Made by a program: the position numbers and the translations under genes. 64,000 nucleotides of DNA from Opisthocomus hoazin. Taxonomy: Eukaryota > Chordata > Aves > Opisthocomiformes > Opisthocomidae. The DNA lies in contig NC_134428.1 of NCBI RefSeq assembly GCF_030867145.1, positions 19,509,537-19,573,536 on the forward strand. Reading direction: 5' to 3'. This document shows positions 48,601 through 60,000 of the stretch, in pieces; position 1 is the stretch's first letter, and the number at the start of each line of letters is the position of its first letter. The notes beneath the pieces were generated by a model. It was not told the origin of the DNA. It saw nothing but the letters and a program-made list of their open reading frames with translations, and did no database searches.

Positions 48601-51600
48601 GTCAGTGACTTGAAGAGATGTTTAGAACATGAATTGAAATGGGGAGAACTACAGAAAATGCTTGATGAAGCGTACACTTACAGCATTGCTTGTTGCCTGT
48701 TGCGAATGTTGGTTTTTTTTTCCAAAGTATGCTATCTTGAAAATTGCAGAATTCCCAAAAAACAGCTATACCAAAGCAATGCAGCTCAGGGTCTTGGGAA
48801 GGTGGGGGAAAGATACAACTTTTGAAGAAGGCACCAGTCAATATGCAGTATGAATTTGTATTTTAAGCCAAAAAACCATGCACTAAAAATGGCCTCTGTC
48901 TTGAGAGAGGCTTTCAAAGACTTGCGATGGAGTGCAGCATCTCAAAAAGATGCTTATTCTACATGTATACAGATGTGTATAGATCAATTACTTTATCAGT
49001 TGATATTATTAAATTCTTCCCTTTCTCCTCTTCTATGTGTATATCTGTAGCAAGTCCAGACTATTGTAAACAATGCCCTGAAACTTTTCTCTCAAGACAA
49101 GACTGGTATGGTGGATTTCGCGTTGGAATCTGGAGGTAAATAGTGGAGGAAACTCCACTTTCACGATTTGTGTTATTTATAGTATCTACTAAAAATGTGG
49201 AAAGATCTGCTTGCGTGGGGTGTATGCACCACTGAACTCGCTAGGGAAAATGTGTATGTTTTAGCCCTCTGAGGTGAAAAGCCTTGAACATTCTGAAAAG
49301 AACACTGTACTTGATAGAAGCATTGTATCCCCAGCCAATGACTAGACTTGAACAGTATCTTTACTAGTTGGTTTTAAGGAAAAGAACTGGTATGTTCACG
49401 AAGCTTTGTACAAATCTCTGGCTGAAAAGTCTTCAGGAAGAAATGAGTAATTATTTCGGCTAACCTGATACCTCTTTTTTAAGGTGGCAGCATTCTGAGT
49501 ACTCGCTGTTCTGAAACCTATGACACCAAACCAGCAGTGATCAGTCTCTTTGGAATTCTTCTGTGGTACCTCTCTCAGCCTCCAAGGGTGGTGATTCAGG
49601 TAATTAAAGGCCGAGTAAAGAAATTCAGCAATGTTATTTTGTGCTGAGGGGTTTGGATTGTTTCTTGGATGCTGGATGTTTCTGTCTGCAACACACTGTG
49701 GGGCACGGGTCCTTTGAACTATGTTCCCAAGAGTGCCATTCTTCTGGTAGTTCCTGGGCACTGCTCAAGTCGTCTTCCAGCAAAACAAAGACCCTGCTAG
49801 GAGGCTTGGGTGGTACACTGGACTTCTGCAGAGTGTGAGCACTGGGAAGGTTCCTGTTGTGAAGTAGTCTCCAGGCGGATCTTCAAAACGCTGCTGGCTG
49901 TTCGGGAGGATGTGCTGTCTCCCTGAAGAATGCTACCAAATAGATTATATTCTGCCACTTACTCTCTAAGACTGTCCCTAATAATTCAGAATTCACCACA
50001 ACTCTTTCTGGCAAAATGCTTGTGGCTGCAGGTTTTGTTGTTGCTGTTGTGTTCCATCCTGTTCTCTCCCTTTTCCTCCTGTCTAGCCAGACACGTATCC
50101 AGGAAACTGCTGGGCTTTCAAAGGACCACAGGGGTGTCTCGTAGTTCGACTTTCAAGGAAGATCTATCCGACTGCCTTTACGTTGGAACGCATCCCAAAA
50201 GCACTTTCAGCAACAGGAGAGATCTCCAGTGCTCTGAGGAGCTTTGCAGTATATGTAAGTCTGTCTGTGAACTTCAGAGGATATTTGTATGCATAAAGAA
50301 TATTTGTGGCGCAGATCTTGGAAAATAAGGACTGAAGGGAGGACAGCTAAGGAGAGAAACTGCTTGCTTTTAAAATTGCTGTTTTTGTAATCAGCTTTGA
50401 GATTAGGAATAAGAAGTGTTGCAGCTAATTTTGAGGGAGCTGTTTCTTTTTTTCCTGCTTTATACAGTAGTAAACGTTTTTGGAGGGAGGTGATTGTTTT
50501 TGATTTGATATCGTTCTTTCGGACACTCGAAATGTTCCATCCTTCCACCACTCCTACTGCTTACCCTCTCCCTCCCCAGTGTTGGCTTTGCACCTTGTCT
50601 GTGATGTGCCTTCAGTGTGTTTTAAATTGATTTTAACTAGCACCACAGCTGCTTAGGCAGGACTGCAGAACAGAAGACCACAGGCTACATCAGAGTGTAG
50701 CTGTGATCCCTGAGAACATTTGTCTAGCTCCATTAAATGCTGAAGCCGCCATCTGCAAGCATCTGAATCTTGGCTTCCGTCTTGTTTGTGATGTTGCTGT
50801 TTTCTCATTCTTGTTTGTCCTGAGCAGTTTACATTGTACACTGCGATCTTGGTTGTGCCATGGAAATGATGGGGTTTGACCATGAAAACAGCAACATACA
50901 AACACAGCACAGCTCTTTGCAGTTCAGGAAAGTCAAATGCAGAGCTGTGGCTGAAGAAGCATGACGTTCCACGGGAAGTATTCTGACCTCGGTTTCAGAG
51001 ACTTGCGTTGACAGGCAGTTAGGTAGGCATGCTTCTGGCTTTGGTTTGACTTGAAATGTGATGGAAGCAAACGTCTTTCTCCTGTTGTTCTAGGGTCTAG
51101 ATAATGAATATCAAGAAGGCGGCAAGCTTCTAGGACAGTATGTCTACGACCAAGACGGAGAACCACTGCAGACCTTTCCAGTGATGGTAAGTCTGGATGA
51201 GAAGATTTCAAGTGTCAGAAGAAGCACACGCGTATTTTCTAGGGTAGTGCACAATGAGCAGTGAAGGAAAAAGGCTTCATTCTCTGTTGGGCACCGTAGA
51301 AACTGAGGTGGAAAGTAGCTACTGATCTGCCTCAAAACCTAAGGTTCGGATAGGTTAGAGGGGAGGAAAGTTTTGTGCCAGGTGGACACAAGTGGTGTGA
51401 AGATACCGAACGTATGAGGAGTCTGCTTCATGCTGCTTCTGACTCCCTTCACAAAAAAAAAACAAACAACAAACCGGTTGTAAGGCAAAGAAGGTTCTGT
51501 TCCAAGTGGCAGAAGGTTCCCAAGGCATCACTCAGTTATTAATCAAAGTTGGTAGTTGCAGGAATGAAGGAAAGCGCCTTCAGTTGCACCTGTTTATACT

Positions 51601-51850
51601 CAAAACCGAACTCTGGTTTGTGTGTTTGTTTTTTCCTTCTGCAGGAGAAAAGTGAAAACGCATTCCAAATAGTGGAACTGAGAGTGTTTTCTAACTGGGG
51701 ACATCCGGAATATACCTGCCTTTATCGGTTCAGAGTGCATGGGAAACTTGCCGAATAATCTCCAGCACTTCAACTTGGACTGGTTTTACGGTTGTGCATT
51801 TTGTTCTCGATTTTTGTATATGCCGGAAAGCCTAGAAGACTGGAATCTTG

Positions 51851-52797
51851 CCTTTTTCTTCGTGGAGGCAGTCGTGATGCGTGGGGCTGACTGCCTAGGT
51901 CTGGGCAAGCCCGTGCGTGGGCCTTCGTCCGCCTCGTCATTTGCCTGCCCCTCCGGTTCCATTGCCTCATACCTATTGCGTCAGGGCACCTGGTGTGGAG
52001 AGGGAGGCCGGGAGGGGATTCGCCTGCCGCCCCGAGCAGGGACCCGTTTCCATTCCCCGCTGTCTCTCAGGTGCTCTCCTTCAGCCTGGTGGCGAGAGGG
52101 CAGGGGATCTTCTGCTTCTTGCGGAACGTCCATCCTCTGTGCTTGTTTCGGGGGTGGCAGGGCATGGCTCCACCAGTCTATTTCCCTCTCGCACTCCCTG
52201 ATGCTCCTGAACCTTTCTGCCTCCTCTTTGAGCTCTGCCACCAGGACGAGCAGATCATCCACCTGGTCACAACGGACGCAGGCGTTCTGCCTGCTGCCCT
52301 CCCATACCAGTGACAGGCTCGGGCACTCCCTGCAGCCAGAGACCTGCACAGCTGCCTGTTTATGCGGGAGCTCTGTCTGGGTCGCCGTATTCCGCCTGGT
52401 GACGGCTTTCAGGCGAGTGGAGACCCTAGCTACCAGCTGAGCAAGTGCTGACCATCGGCTGAATTTACCCCGGTAGCTGGCCGAGCGTCGGGGCCCTGCC
52501 TGCGCCAGCTGCCGTGCCAACGGCCGTGGCAGGCCCTGTTTGCCTGTCCTGGTGGCCGCACTGCGGGTCGCTCGCGCTCCCTCGGGGCTGCTTTTGTGAG
52601 GGGGGAGGGTGCCGCCGTCACTCTTGACCCCGCTCTTCTTTGGGGGGGCGGGGGGGTTGAGGGGGCCACGCTCTCTCTCGCCGGGCGCCTGTCTCGGCTG
52701 TTGGGCCGCTGAGAAAAGGTTTCCCCGGTGCGATCCCTCACTCCGGAGCCCTTCACTACGCGGTATGTTCTTCTCTGCTTCCTCCAGTCTGACAAGA
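51851..52797 (-). pseudogene. CR1 ORF1 N-terminal part and leader (inverted), U4
   Basis: Minus-strand open frame 51981-52865. Its right end overlaps the RT portion antisense and is a shadow; the ORF1-like part covers the Cys pairs, coiled coil and EIDWW motif. Same stop after PHQVP as in the other units, so that defect predates amplification. Confidence 0.7.
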
Positions 52798-52806
52798 TGC
52801 TGTTGA

Positions 52807-54438
52807 GAGGATGCAGAGAAGGCAGAGCTACTGAATGCCTTCTTTGCTTCAGTCTTCAGTGCCAAGGCAGGCCCTCAGGAATCCCAGGCCCCGGAGGTAA
52901 GAGAGGAAGCCTACAGAGAGGATGACTTTCCCTTGGTCGAGAAGGACTGTGTGAGGGATCACTTAAGCGATCTGGACGTCCACAAATCCATGGGCCCCGA
53001 TGGAATGCACCCACGAGTGCTGAGGGAGCTGGCGGATGTTATTGCTGAGCCACTCTCCATCATCTTTGAGAGGTCCTGGAGGACAGGAGAGGTGCCGGAG
53101 GACTGGAGAAAGGCCAGTGTCACTCCAGTCTTCAACAAGGGCAAGAAGGAGGACCCAGGGAACTACAGGCCGGTGAGCCTCACCTCCATCCCGGGAAAGG
53201 TGATGGAGCAGCTTATCCTGGAGGTCATCAACAAGCAAGTGGAGGAAAAGAAGGTTATCAGGAGCAGTCAGCGTGGATTCACCAAGGGGAAATCATGCTT
53301 GACCAATCTGATAGCTTTCTACGATGACATGACTGGCTGGGCAGATGAAGGGAGAGCCATGGATGTTGTCTACCTAGACTTCAGCAAGGCTTTCGACACA
53401 GTCTCCCATAATATCCTCCTAGGGAAGCTCAGGAAGTATGGGCTGGATGAGTGGTCGGTGAGGTGGATTGAGAACTGGCTGAATGGCAGAACTCAGAGGG
53501 TTGTCATCAGCGGCGCTGAGTCTAGTTGGAGGCCGGTAACTAGTGGTGTCCCCCAGGGGTCAGTACTGGGCCCAGCCTTCTTCAACTTCTTCATCAATGA
53601 CCTGGATGAAGAGTTAGAGTGTACCCTCAGCAAGTTTGCTGATGACACCAAACTGGGAGGAGTGGTAGATACACCAGCAGGCTGTGCTGCCATTCAGCGT
53701 GACCTGGACAGGCTGGAAAGTTGGGCAGAGAGGAACCTGATGAGGTTCAACAAAGCCAAATGCAGGGTCCTGCACATGGGGAGAAACAACCCCAGGCATC
53801 AGTACAGGCTTGTGGCGGACCTGCTGGAGAGCAGCTGTGTGGAGAGGGACCTGGGCCTCCTGGTGGACGACAGGTTAACCATGAGCCAGCAGTGTGCCCT
53901 GGCTGCCAAGAAGGCCAGTGGCATTCTGGGATGCATCAAGAGGAGTGTGGCCAGCAGGTCGAGGGAGGTTCTCCTTCCCCTCTACACTGCCCTAGTGAGG
54001 CCTCATCTGGAGTACTGTGTCCAGTTCTGGGCTCCCCAGTTCAAGAAAGATGAGGAGCTACTGGAGAGAGTCCAGCGGAGGGCTACAAGGATGGTGAGGG
54101 GACTGGAACATCTCTGCTATGAGGAGAGGCTGAGGGAGCTGGGCTTGTTCAACCTGAAGAAGAGAAGGCTGCGAGGGGACCTAATAAATGCTTACAAATA
54201 TCTGAAGGGTGGGTGTCAGGAGGATGGTGCCAAGCTCTTTTCAGTGGTGCCCAGTGACAGGACAAGGGGCAATGAGCACAAACTGAAGCACAGGAAGTTC
54301 CGTCTGAATATGAGGAAGAATTTCTTCCCTCTGAGGGTGACGGAGCACTGGAACAGGCTGCCCAGGGAGGTTGTGGAGTCTCCTTCTCTGGAGATATTCA
54401 AGACCCGCCTGGACAAGGTCCTCTACAACCTACTGTAG
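52807..54438 (+). CDS. CR1 ORF2 reverse-transcriptase fragment, open (U4)
   Basis: Open from 52807 to TAG 54436-54438; first ATG 52933 (501 residues). FADD and GVPQGS motifs intact. Differs from U1-U3 at many residues yet without any stop, showing how little decay has occurred in any unit. Confidence 0.9.
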   Translation, partial: EDAEKAELLNAFFASVFSAKAGPQESQAPEVREEAYREDDFPLVEKDCVRDHLSDLDVHKSMGPDGMHPRVLRELADVIAEPLSIIFERSWRTGEVPEDWRKASVTPVFNKGKKEDPGNYRPVSLTSIPGKVMEQLILEVINKQVEEKKVIRSSQRGFTKGKSCLTNLIAFYDDMTGWADEGRAMDVVYLDFSKAFDTVSHNILLGKLRKYGLDEWSVRWIENWLNGRTQRVVISGAESSWRPVTSGVPQGSVLGPAFFNFFINDLDEELECTLSKFADDTKLGGVVDTPAGCAAIQRDLDRLESWAERNLMRFNKAKCRVLHMGRNNPRHQYRLVADLLESSCVERDLGLLVDDRLTMSQQCALAAKKASGILGCIKRSVASRSREVLLPLYTALVRPHLEYCVQFWAPQFKKDEELLERVQRRATRMVRGLEHLCYEERLRELGLFNLKKRRLRGDLINAYKYLKGGCQEDGAKLFSVVPSDRTRGNEHKLKHRKFRLNMRKNFFPLRVTEHWNRLPREVVESPSLEIFKTRLDKVLYNLL

Positions 54439-54635
54439 GTGACCCTGCTTCGGCAGGAGGGTTGGGCTAGATGACCCACAGAGGTCCCTTCCAACCCCTA
54501 CCATTCTGTGATTCTGTGAGATGTTTAAAGAAAAGAGTTTTAATTTTTGAAAGCGCGCGTAATGCTTGAAAGAAGAAATCAAAGTTTCTTTCCTGTATTT
54601 TTGATCACCTGCTGCAATCGCTACGCCAGTAAAAC

Positions 54636-55040
54636 CCAAGGAGTGCCCCTTGCCCGAGGGGCAGGCGCAGGGGCTTTGTTGCCAAATGCCTTCTCCCCCT
54701 TCCTCTCTCCCCCCGGCTGGGTCTCAGCGGTCTGCAATACCCTCTCCCCAGTTCGTGCCTGAGATGTTGGGGCTTGGGTTCATTCCGCTCTCTGAGTCCC
54801 CTTCCCTCAGCTGCGTCGATGGCGGCCGCGATGATGGCGGCGGAGCAGGAAGCCGTCAAAGGCGGCGGCAGGAACCGCGGCGGCGTGCAGCACGTGGAGG
54901 GCAAGCTGCGCGCCAGCGTCGAGAAGGGCGACTGCTACGAGGCGCACCAGATGTACCGGACGCTCTTCCTCAGGTGGGGCCCGGCCCGCCGCCCTGCCCC
55001 TCCCCGCCCGGCCTTCCAGAGCCTTCCCACGCACCCAGCG
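54636..55040 (+). promoter_or_regulatory. CpG-rich GET4 promoter region, U4
   Basis: Same block as in other units, upstream of the only SUN1 5' half with intact exons 2 and 3. Confidence 0.55.
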
Positions 55041-55326
55041 TAACCACATCTGTTTTGCTTTCCTGGAAGCTTCTCTTCTGATGCCATCAAATGACTATAA
55101 CTTTTGTGTAAGGGAATTCTGAGACTTGATACTGTGCCTTAGCTGTAGATGTTGATGAAAAGACTAAATCTACAAAATTCTGGTTGATGTTTTCTTTTCT
55201 GTACCGATATGTTCATCACTAGCAGCATCTGTCTGTTTTGTAGCAAAAACAGTGCTGCTGATGTGTCCGTGCTGGGTTTGGAGTCTTTGGAGAAATCGGA
55301 TGCAAAAGTAGCAGAGGACCTTTTAG
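54819..55326 (+). pseudogene. GET4: GET4 fragment: exon 1 and third coding block, U4
   Basis: Exon 1 coding part 54819-54973 with one change (GGVQH for GGVQR). Third block 55244-55326, in frame. The second block is missing here too, so its loss predates amplification. Confidence 0.85.
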
Positions 55327-55466
55327 GTGAGGTGACTTTTGCGCTCGCTTTGACGTTGCTCAGATGTGCTTTGAGTTGAAGACTGGTAACAACAGTCACT
55401 GTGCAACCTGAAATGCTTTTTGTATGCCCTCCCAGATGGCTAAGGGTTACCTTTGTGAGCATGCTT

Positions 55467-55730
55467 AGAACAATCGTTGCTGTCAGGTTGTGCCTGGGGA
55501 GGTTTAGAGGAGATACTGGGATAGATATCTTCACTGAAAGGGTTGTCAAGCGTTGGCACAGGCTGCCCAGGGAAGCGGCTGAGTCGCCATCCCTGGAGGT
55601 ATTTAAAAGACTTGTAGATGTGGTGCTTAGGGACATGGTTTAGTGGTGGACTTGGCTGTGTTATGTTTATGGTTGGACTTGATGATCTTCAAGGTCTTTT
55701 CCAACCTAAATGATTCCATGATTCTACAAT
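55467..55730 (+). mobile_element. CR1 3'-end fragment, U4
   Basis: Same CR1 tail as in the other units; its frame can be followed slightly further upstream (LRTIVAVRLCLGRFRGD). The 59-bp segment of U1-U3 is absent just upstream. Confidence 0.8.
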
Positions 55731-57027
55731 ACAAATGACATTATTACTTTGTAATGTTCTGGGGTCTTTAACGCTTGTGTTTTTGTTTAGGATTTTGGGG
55801 AGAAGGAGCTGCTTTCATTGACAATATTGTGCTCAGCTCTTTTTTTTTATTATTTTTTTAGAAACAAAAGCCCCAGGAACGTTGGAAATAACGTGTCACA
55901 TCTCTGTACATCCCTGTGGCCCAAGAAGGGACAGATGCCTTAAGAAAGCTAGCCTAGAACACTCGAGAAAAGCACTGGAGTGTTTAGATTCTTGGGTCAC
56001 AATGCTGGGTGGTTCTAGAAGCTGGTCTTCTGCTGCGCAGTGCCCTGTAGCAAGGAGCTCGGCTCAGCTACGCAGCAGTGTTTCCTTCGAGTGTAAGTAT
56101 GAGGCTTCTGCTTGAGGCTAAACTTCTGTTTTAGTACGTTTCTTTCCTGCCGATTCCTCTGTTTAATCTGTTAGTGATTGCCTTGTGTTGCTGATTTGCC
56201 TTGATTGTAAGTTTTCCTGGGGGTTCTGAGAGAATCAAATGTCAAAGTGCGGAGTAGAGTTCCTGGGGTAATGATGGGAAGCTTGTCTGCCTGTAAACTT
56301 GCCTCTGTAGGATAAACCAGAGAGAAAGGGATGAAAGACAAAACCATTTTTTGATTTGTACAGAGTTAAAGGTTTGTAATGATTGAGAGATGAAGAAATC
56401 TTTTAAAAACACTCTTTTTTTTTTTTTTAACTCCTGGTAGTTAAAGTAGTGTAGCTAAAGTAGGGAGGTCTTGAAGTGTCTTCAAGTGGGGAAGTTCTTA
56501 CTTGCTGGGAGATGGAAACTTGGAGTAGTGTGGCATATGGATCTTTGGTTCTCCAAGCAAGGAACGGGCAACCAAAATGTTTAAAATATCAGCTTTGGCT
56601 CTAAATGAGTCTTTACCTTGAAACTCAGAGTGCATCCTGATTTTGAATTTGTGGCTCAGCGTGGCAAAGAAACTGTCCTGAATGGCTTCCTCTCTCCACT
56701 TGGTCCCCAAAGAACTGTGTGTCTAAAGCTGTACAACGAATGCTTGCTCTGGTTTGACTTCAAACATGGGTTTCCGTGGTGGTTGTTTCTTTCTATCTAG
56801 CATTTGCTTTCAGTTGCTCAACTTGCAATGTGAATTGCTGAAGAGAACCTTGACTATCGACGTACTTCTAAGCTGTTTGTATTATGTGGCGTGTCTTGTA
56901 GGAGTTGCTCCATAACCCCGGATAAACTGCTTTGAATGGAAACTCAGACTAGCTTGAAGGGCGTGTTTGTTACGAGGGGAATTTTCTCTTCACCTCAGGT
57001 AACTTTGCTCTTCATGTTTTGCTGCAG
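55731..57027. other. GET4/SUN1 intron junction region, U4
   Basis: No gene recognised. The duplication breakpoint joining GET4 intron to SUN1 intron 1 must lie between 55327 and 57027. Short frames such as 56618-56800 match nothing known to me. SUN1 exon 1 (MDFSRLH... in human) was not found. Confidence 0.5.
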
Positions 57028-60000
57028 TTCGAGTTATTCTTCGTCTGCTTTGGATTTTGAGACTGAAAATAAAATAGATCCAGTATTTGATTCGCCAAGA
57101 ATGTTGCGGCGTAGCTTACGGTTATCTGCTGTGGCATTGAAGAAATCCAGTGTTGCACCAAAGGATACCCATCCTGACAGCTCTTACGCTGGAAACCTGT
57201 CCTTCAGAGAGCAGTCTTCCAAGTAAGCACTTTTTGTCGTCACAAGTTAATTTTTTGGTTGGACTCTTGAGACTTTGCAAAAGCATAGATGTTGGAGGAC
57301 TTTCTTTTAAACCTGATTTGAGCCGTTTAGTCATGTCAGTTTTAACATACCCTGCCTTTCTTTTTCATTTAAAGTGAGAGACAAAGAGAAATTTACATCT
57401 TTCATGCTGTATCGTATGTGTCTTTGCTCTGTTTCATAGGGTGCTGAAGCACCGCCCAAGTGTGAATAAGAAATCTGGCAGTGCAAGACACACACCAAGG
57501 AAGAATCTGTCCCGCTCTTCCATTGTCTGCCAAAGCAGTTTCAATAGCCATGCCAGTGATGCATCAATCGTATCCAGTGCATTGGCTGAATCCCGGATTC
57601 GAGAGCAGAGAGAAGTTAATCATTTCTGGGGTAGGTAATCATTGCCATTGCTTGTATCGGACTGTGAAAGCTGCTTCTGGGTTGGCGTGTATGAACGTGT
57701 GTCCTCATCTTCCCTCTTTCCCCATCCATGTTTCCGTTCTGCCCTCAGAAGTGTGCACGTACTCACTCTTCTGCTGTAGATGTCTGCCTGCTGGAAATTC
57801 ACAGTCTAGTGAGTAAACTTGATTTACTGGTGTGGTCAGCATCAGGACGCGTTGAACAGTCAAATGAATGTGCCAGGCAAACGTATATGTGATGCAGCAC
57901 CGTAGATTGCATAGATGCAATTCTCTGTTGTCATCTGTGCATAGAGTCCTGTATTTGAAGAATGGTAAACACGTAGCTTGTCTTTGCAAAGCCAAAGGAA
58001 AAGCTTTCTCTTGTTTGTGCATAGCCAGAAGTGTGTTTCAACTTAACATACCTTCATCTGACAGTTTCAAATTCGTGGCACTGCAGTGTTTCCTGAGGGG
58101 GTTTTTGTCTGTGGCTGGCTGGTTTGTTTTTGCAAGGAGGTAAAAGTATGCTTTTCTGGAACCTACTTTTTTCGTTGAAGAGGAGAATACTTTACGTAGA
58201 CAGTACTCCAGGTGTTGTGTAGGAGAAGATCAACAAATGACTGTATCATAGAATCATAGAATCGTAGGTTGGAAAAGACCTCTAAGATCATCAAGTCCAA
58301 CCGTCAATGACTATTTGTTTCCAGTCAGTGTGCCTGTGCCCTGGAGTTGTTTCAATCTCAGTAGAATGCATTCTAAACTTTCAAATACCTGGCTCTTCAA
58401 ACAGAATCTTAAAATACGGTAGTACCGAAGTAGTTACCAAGCAACAGAAACGGCATAAGCTTGTAATTAGCTGCTTTCAAGTCAGATGGGAGGTAAGAAA
58501 AGGTGCAGTTGTCATTCATATTTAGTTTGCTGCTCCCATGGTAGAATGCTTTTCACTGTCTGTTACCCTACTACATTGACGTCTGAATGTATGGATCTGT
58601 TTCTGTTCATGTAGTGACTGCAAAATATGTTAAATACCAATCATAAAGTGGCTTTTCTTTGCAGTATTAAAATCAGTGGGACTTTTACTTGGAGTTCTTG
58701 TCAGATATCGTAGTTGATTGTGGGACTTCCTTACTCTTGGGACCAAATTTTTTTTTTTTTTCCCTTTGAAGGTCTTGATGATGAAGGCGACCCTAAAGGT
58801 AACTATGGTTTCATTTTCTTTCCGAGTGCATTCTATTCAACGGTAACTAGCGACGGCGATACTGATAGCAATGCTCTATATGTTTTACTCTTGGTTGGCT
58901 AGGTAGTGGTACTACACTAATGCAGGGAAATGGTGATACAGAAACAGCAGAAAACAGCACAGTGGTCAATGGCTACACTTGCAGGGATTACAGGATGCTT
59001 TCTAAACGGAAGGAGGTTCTGACAGCATACTCGCCTTCTCATGTGCCATCTTCCAGAATTTACTCCAGGGATAGGAGCCAGAAACATGCATCCAGTAAGT
59101 TACTTTCTCTTTTTTTTTTTTCATTTGGTTGGCAGAATGGTGTACAGTTCAGTTCATGCTTTTTTCATGTAGTGTTCTTTAAGTACTCTTCCTGCCCTGC
59201 TAGATTTATCAATATCCAAATTCTAGATATCGGCTTACAAGGAATACCTTCCTCTGTTTCATTTGAAACTTTGCGTACTTGTTGGCTTCTGATATCTAAT
59301 CATCAGCTTTTCTTTTTCAGTGCTACTGTAGGACTTACACGGTTTTCGAATACGTGTCTATTTCTAAGGTTTTGGTAAGGGTTTTCAGATGAAACTGCTT
59401 CTGTATGGTCCAGATTTTTGATGCTTTTTTTTATTGTTACGTGAACTTTCAAAATTGAGCAGAACAGTTACTTTGCAGTGCTTCTGTTATGCAAGAAATT
59501 GGAGAGATGCTGTCCTACTTTGCTTTGGGTTTTTTCTCCTCATTTAACCGTGCAGCTTATTAGAGTGTTTTTAGAAGCTAAACCTCAAGTCCTTGAAAAA
59601 TGGAACTCCAAAGGGGAAAACTGATTCCAGATAGACTCCCTGGTGACCATATTCCTAAAGCTCAAAACCAAATGAATCTGCTGTAAACAAGGTTCTGCCT
59701 TTTCAAGGCAATCTCCATTATAGGGATGCTTGTCCTCAGTGTCCTGACTGCATCTGCCTGCCTCTTGTATACCATCTGTAATTTCTTGATGGTTGGTAGT
59801 CCTCAGTTCTCAGGAAGTTGTTTCGTGAGTGGCCTTGAATTAGGAACCGATTTTGGAATTCTGTCAGTGTGCTATTCTTGAATGAAGTATGTTCTCAGTA
59901 GCAAGAAATCCGTTAGTTTCTACATGAGTAAGATTCTGCGATTGGTCAAACACACTGCAGCATCTTTTGCATCACTGTTAGTGCAACTATTTCAAATGGT

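Larger units (their letters stand above)
39930..51758 (+). pseudogene. SUN1: SUN1-like copy S4 (U3 5' half, diverged U4 3' half)
   Basis: Exons: 39930-40155 (fused), 40434-40460, 40565-40756, 43546-43629, about 43950-44060, 45477-45575, 46244-46337, 46450-46508, 47726-47871, 48030-48254, 48339-48510, 49051-49135, 49484-49599, 50087-50254, 51094-51186, 51645-51758 (stop). Structural breaks are as in S3. Its 3' half is the most changed. The last membrane exon has Leu to Pro (46478-46480) and Arg at 46502-46504. The SUN domain has TKP for TKT, ILLWY for IPLWY, GPQGC for GSQGY, and Arg for the KASH-pocket His (50189-50191). The RCSETY, GNCW and TCLYR cysteines remain. The donor after 48254 is GTAACA instead of GTAAGA. 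KASH binding is doubtful even if translated. Confidence 0.8.
51851..54519 (+). mobile_element. CR1 LINE with inverted 5' part, in U4
   Basis: Same insertion as U1-U3 but more diverged; the 3' tail has one ATTCTGTG step fewer. Inversion junction near 52797. Several RT residues here ([34 protein letters not shown]) look closer to what I expect of CR1, suggesting that U1-U3 share derived changes. Confidence 0.85.

Noticed and set aside
55882-56115. 77-residue frame after an AG in the junction region
   Set aside because: It is broken in U2/U3 by a 14-bp loss and does not match the next GET4 or SUN1 exon.
56618-56800. 60-residue frame upstream of SUN1 exon 2
   Set aside because: It is open in U2-U4 but not similar to any protein I know and not framed by convincing splice sites.
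57705-58022. 105-residue minus-strand frame
   Set aside because: Intronic, no recognisable domain, and varies between U1 and U4 without sign of constraint.
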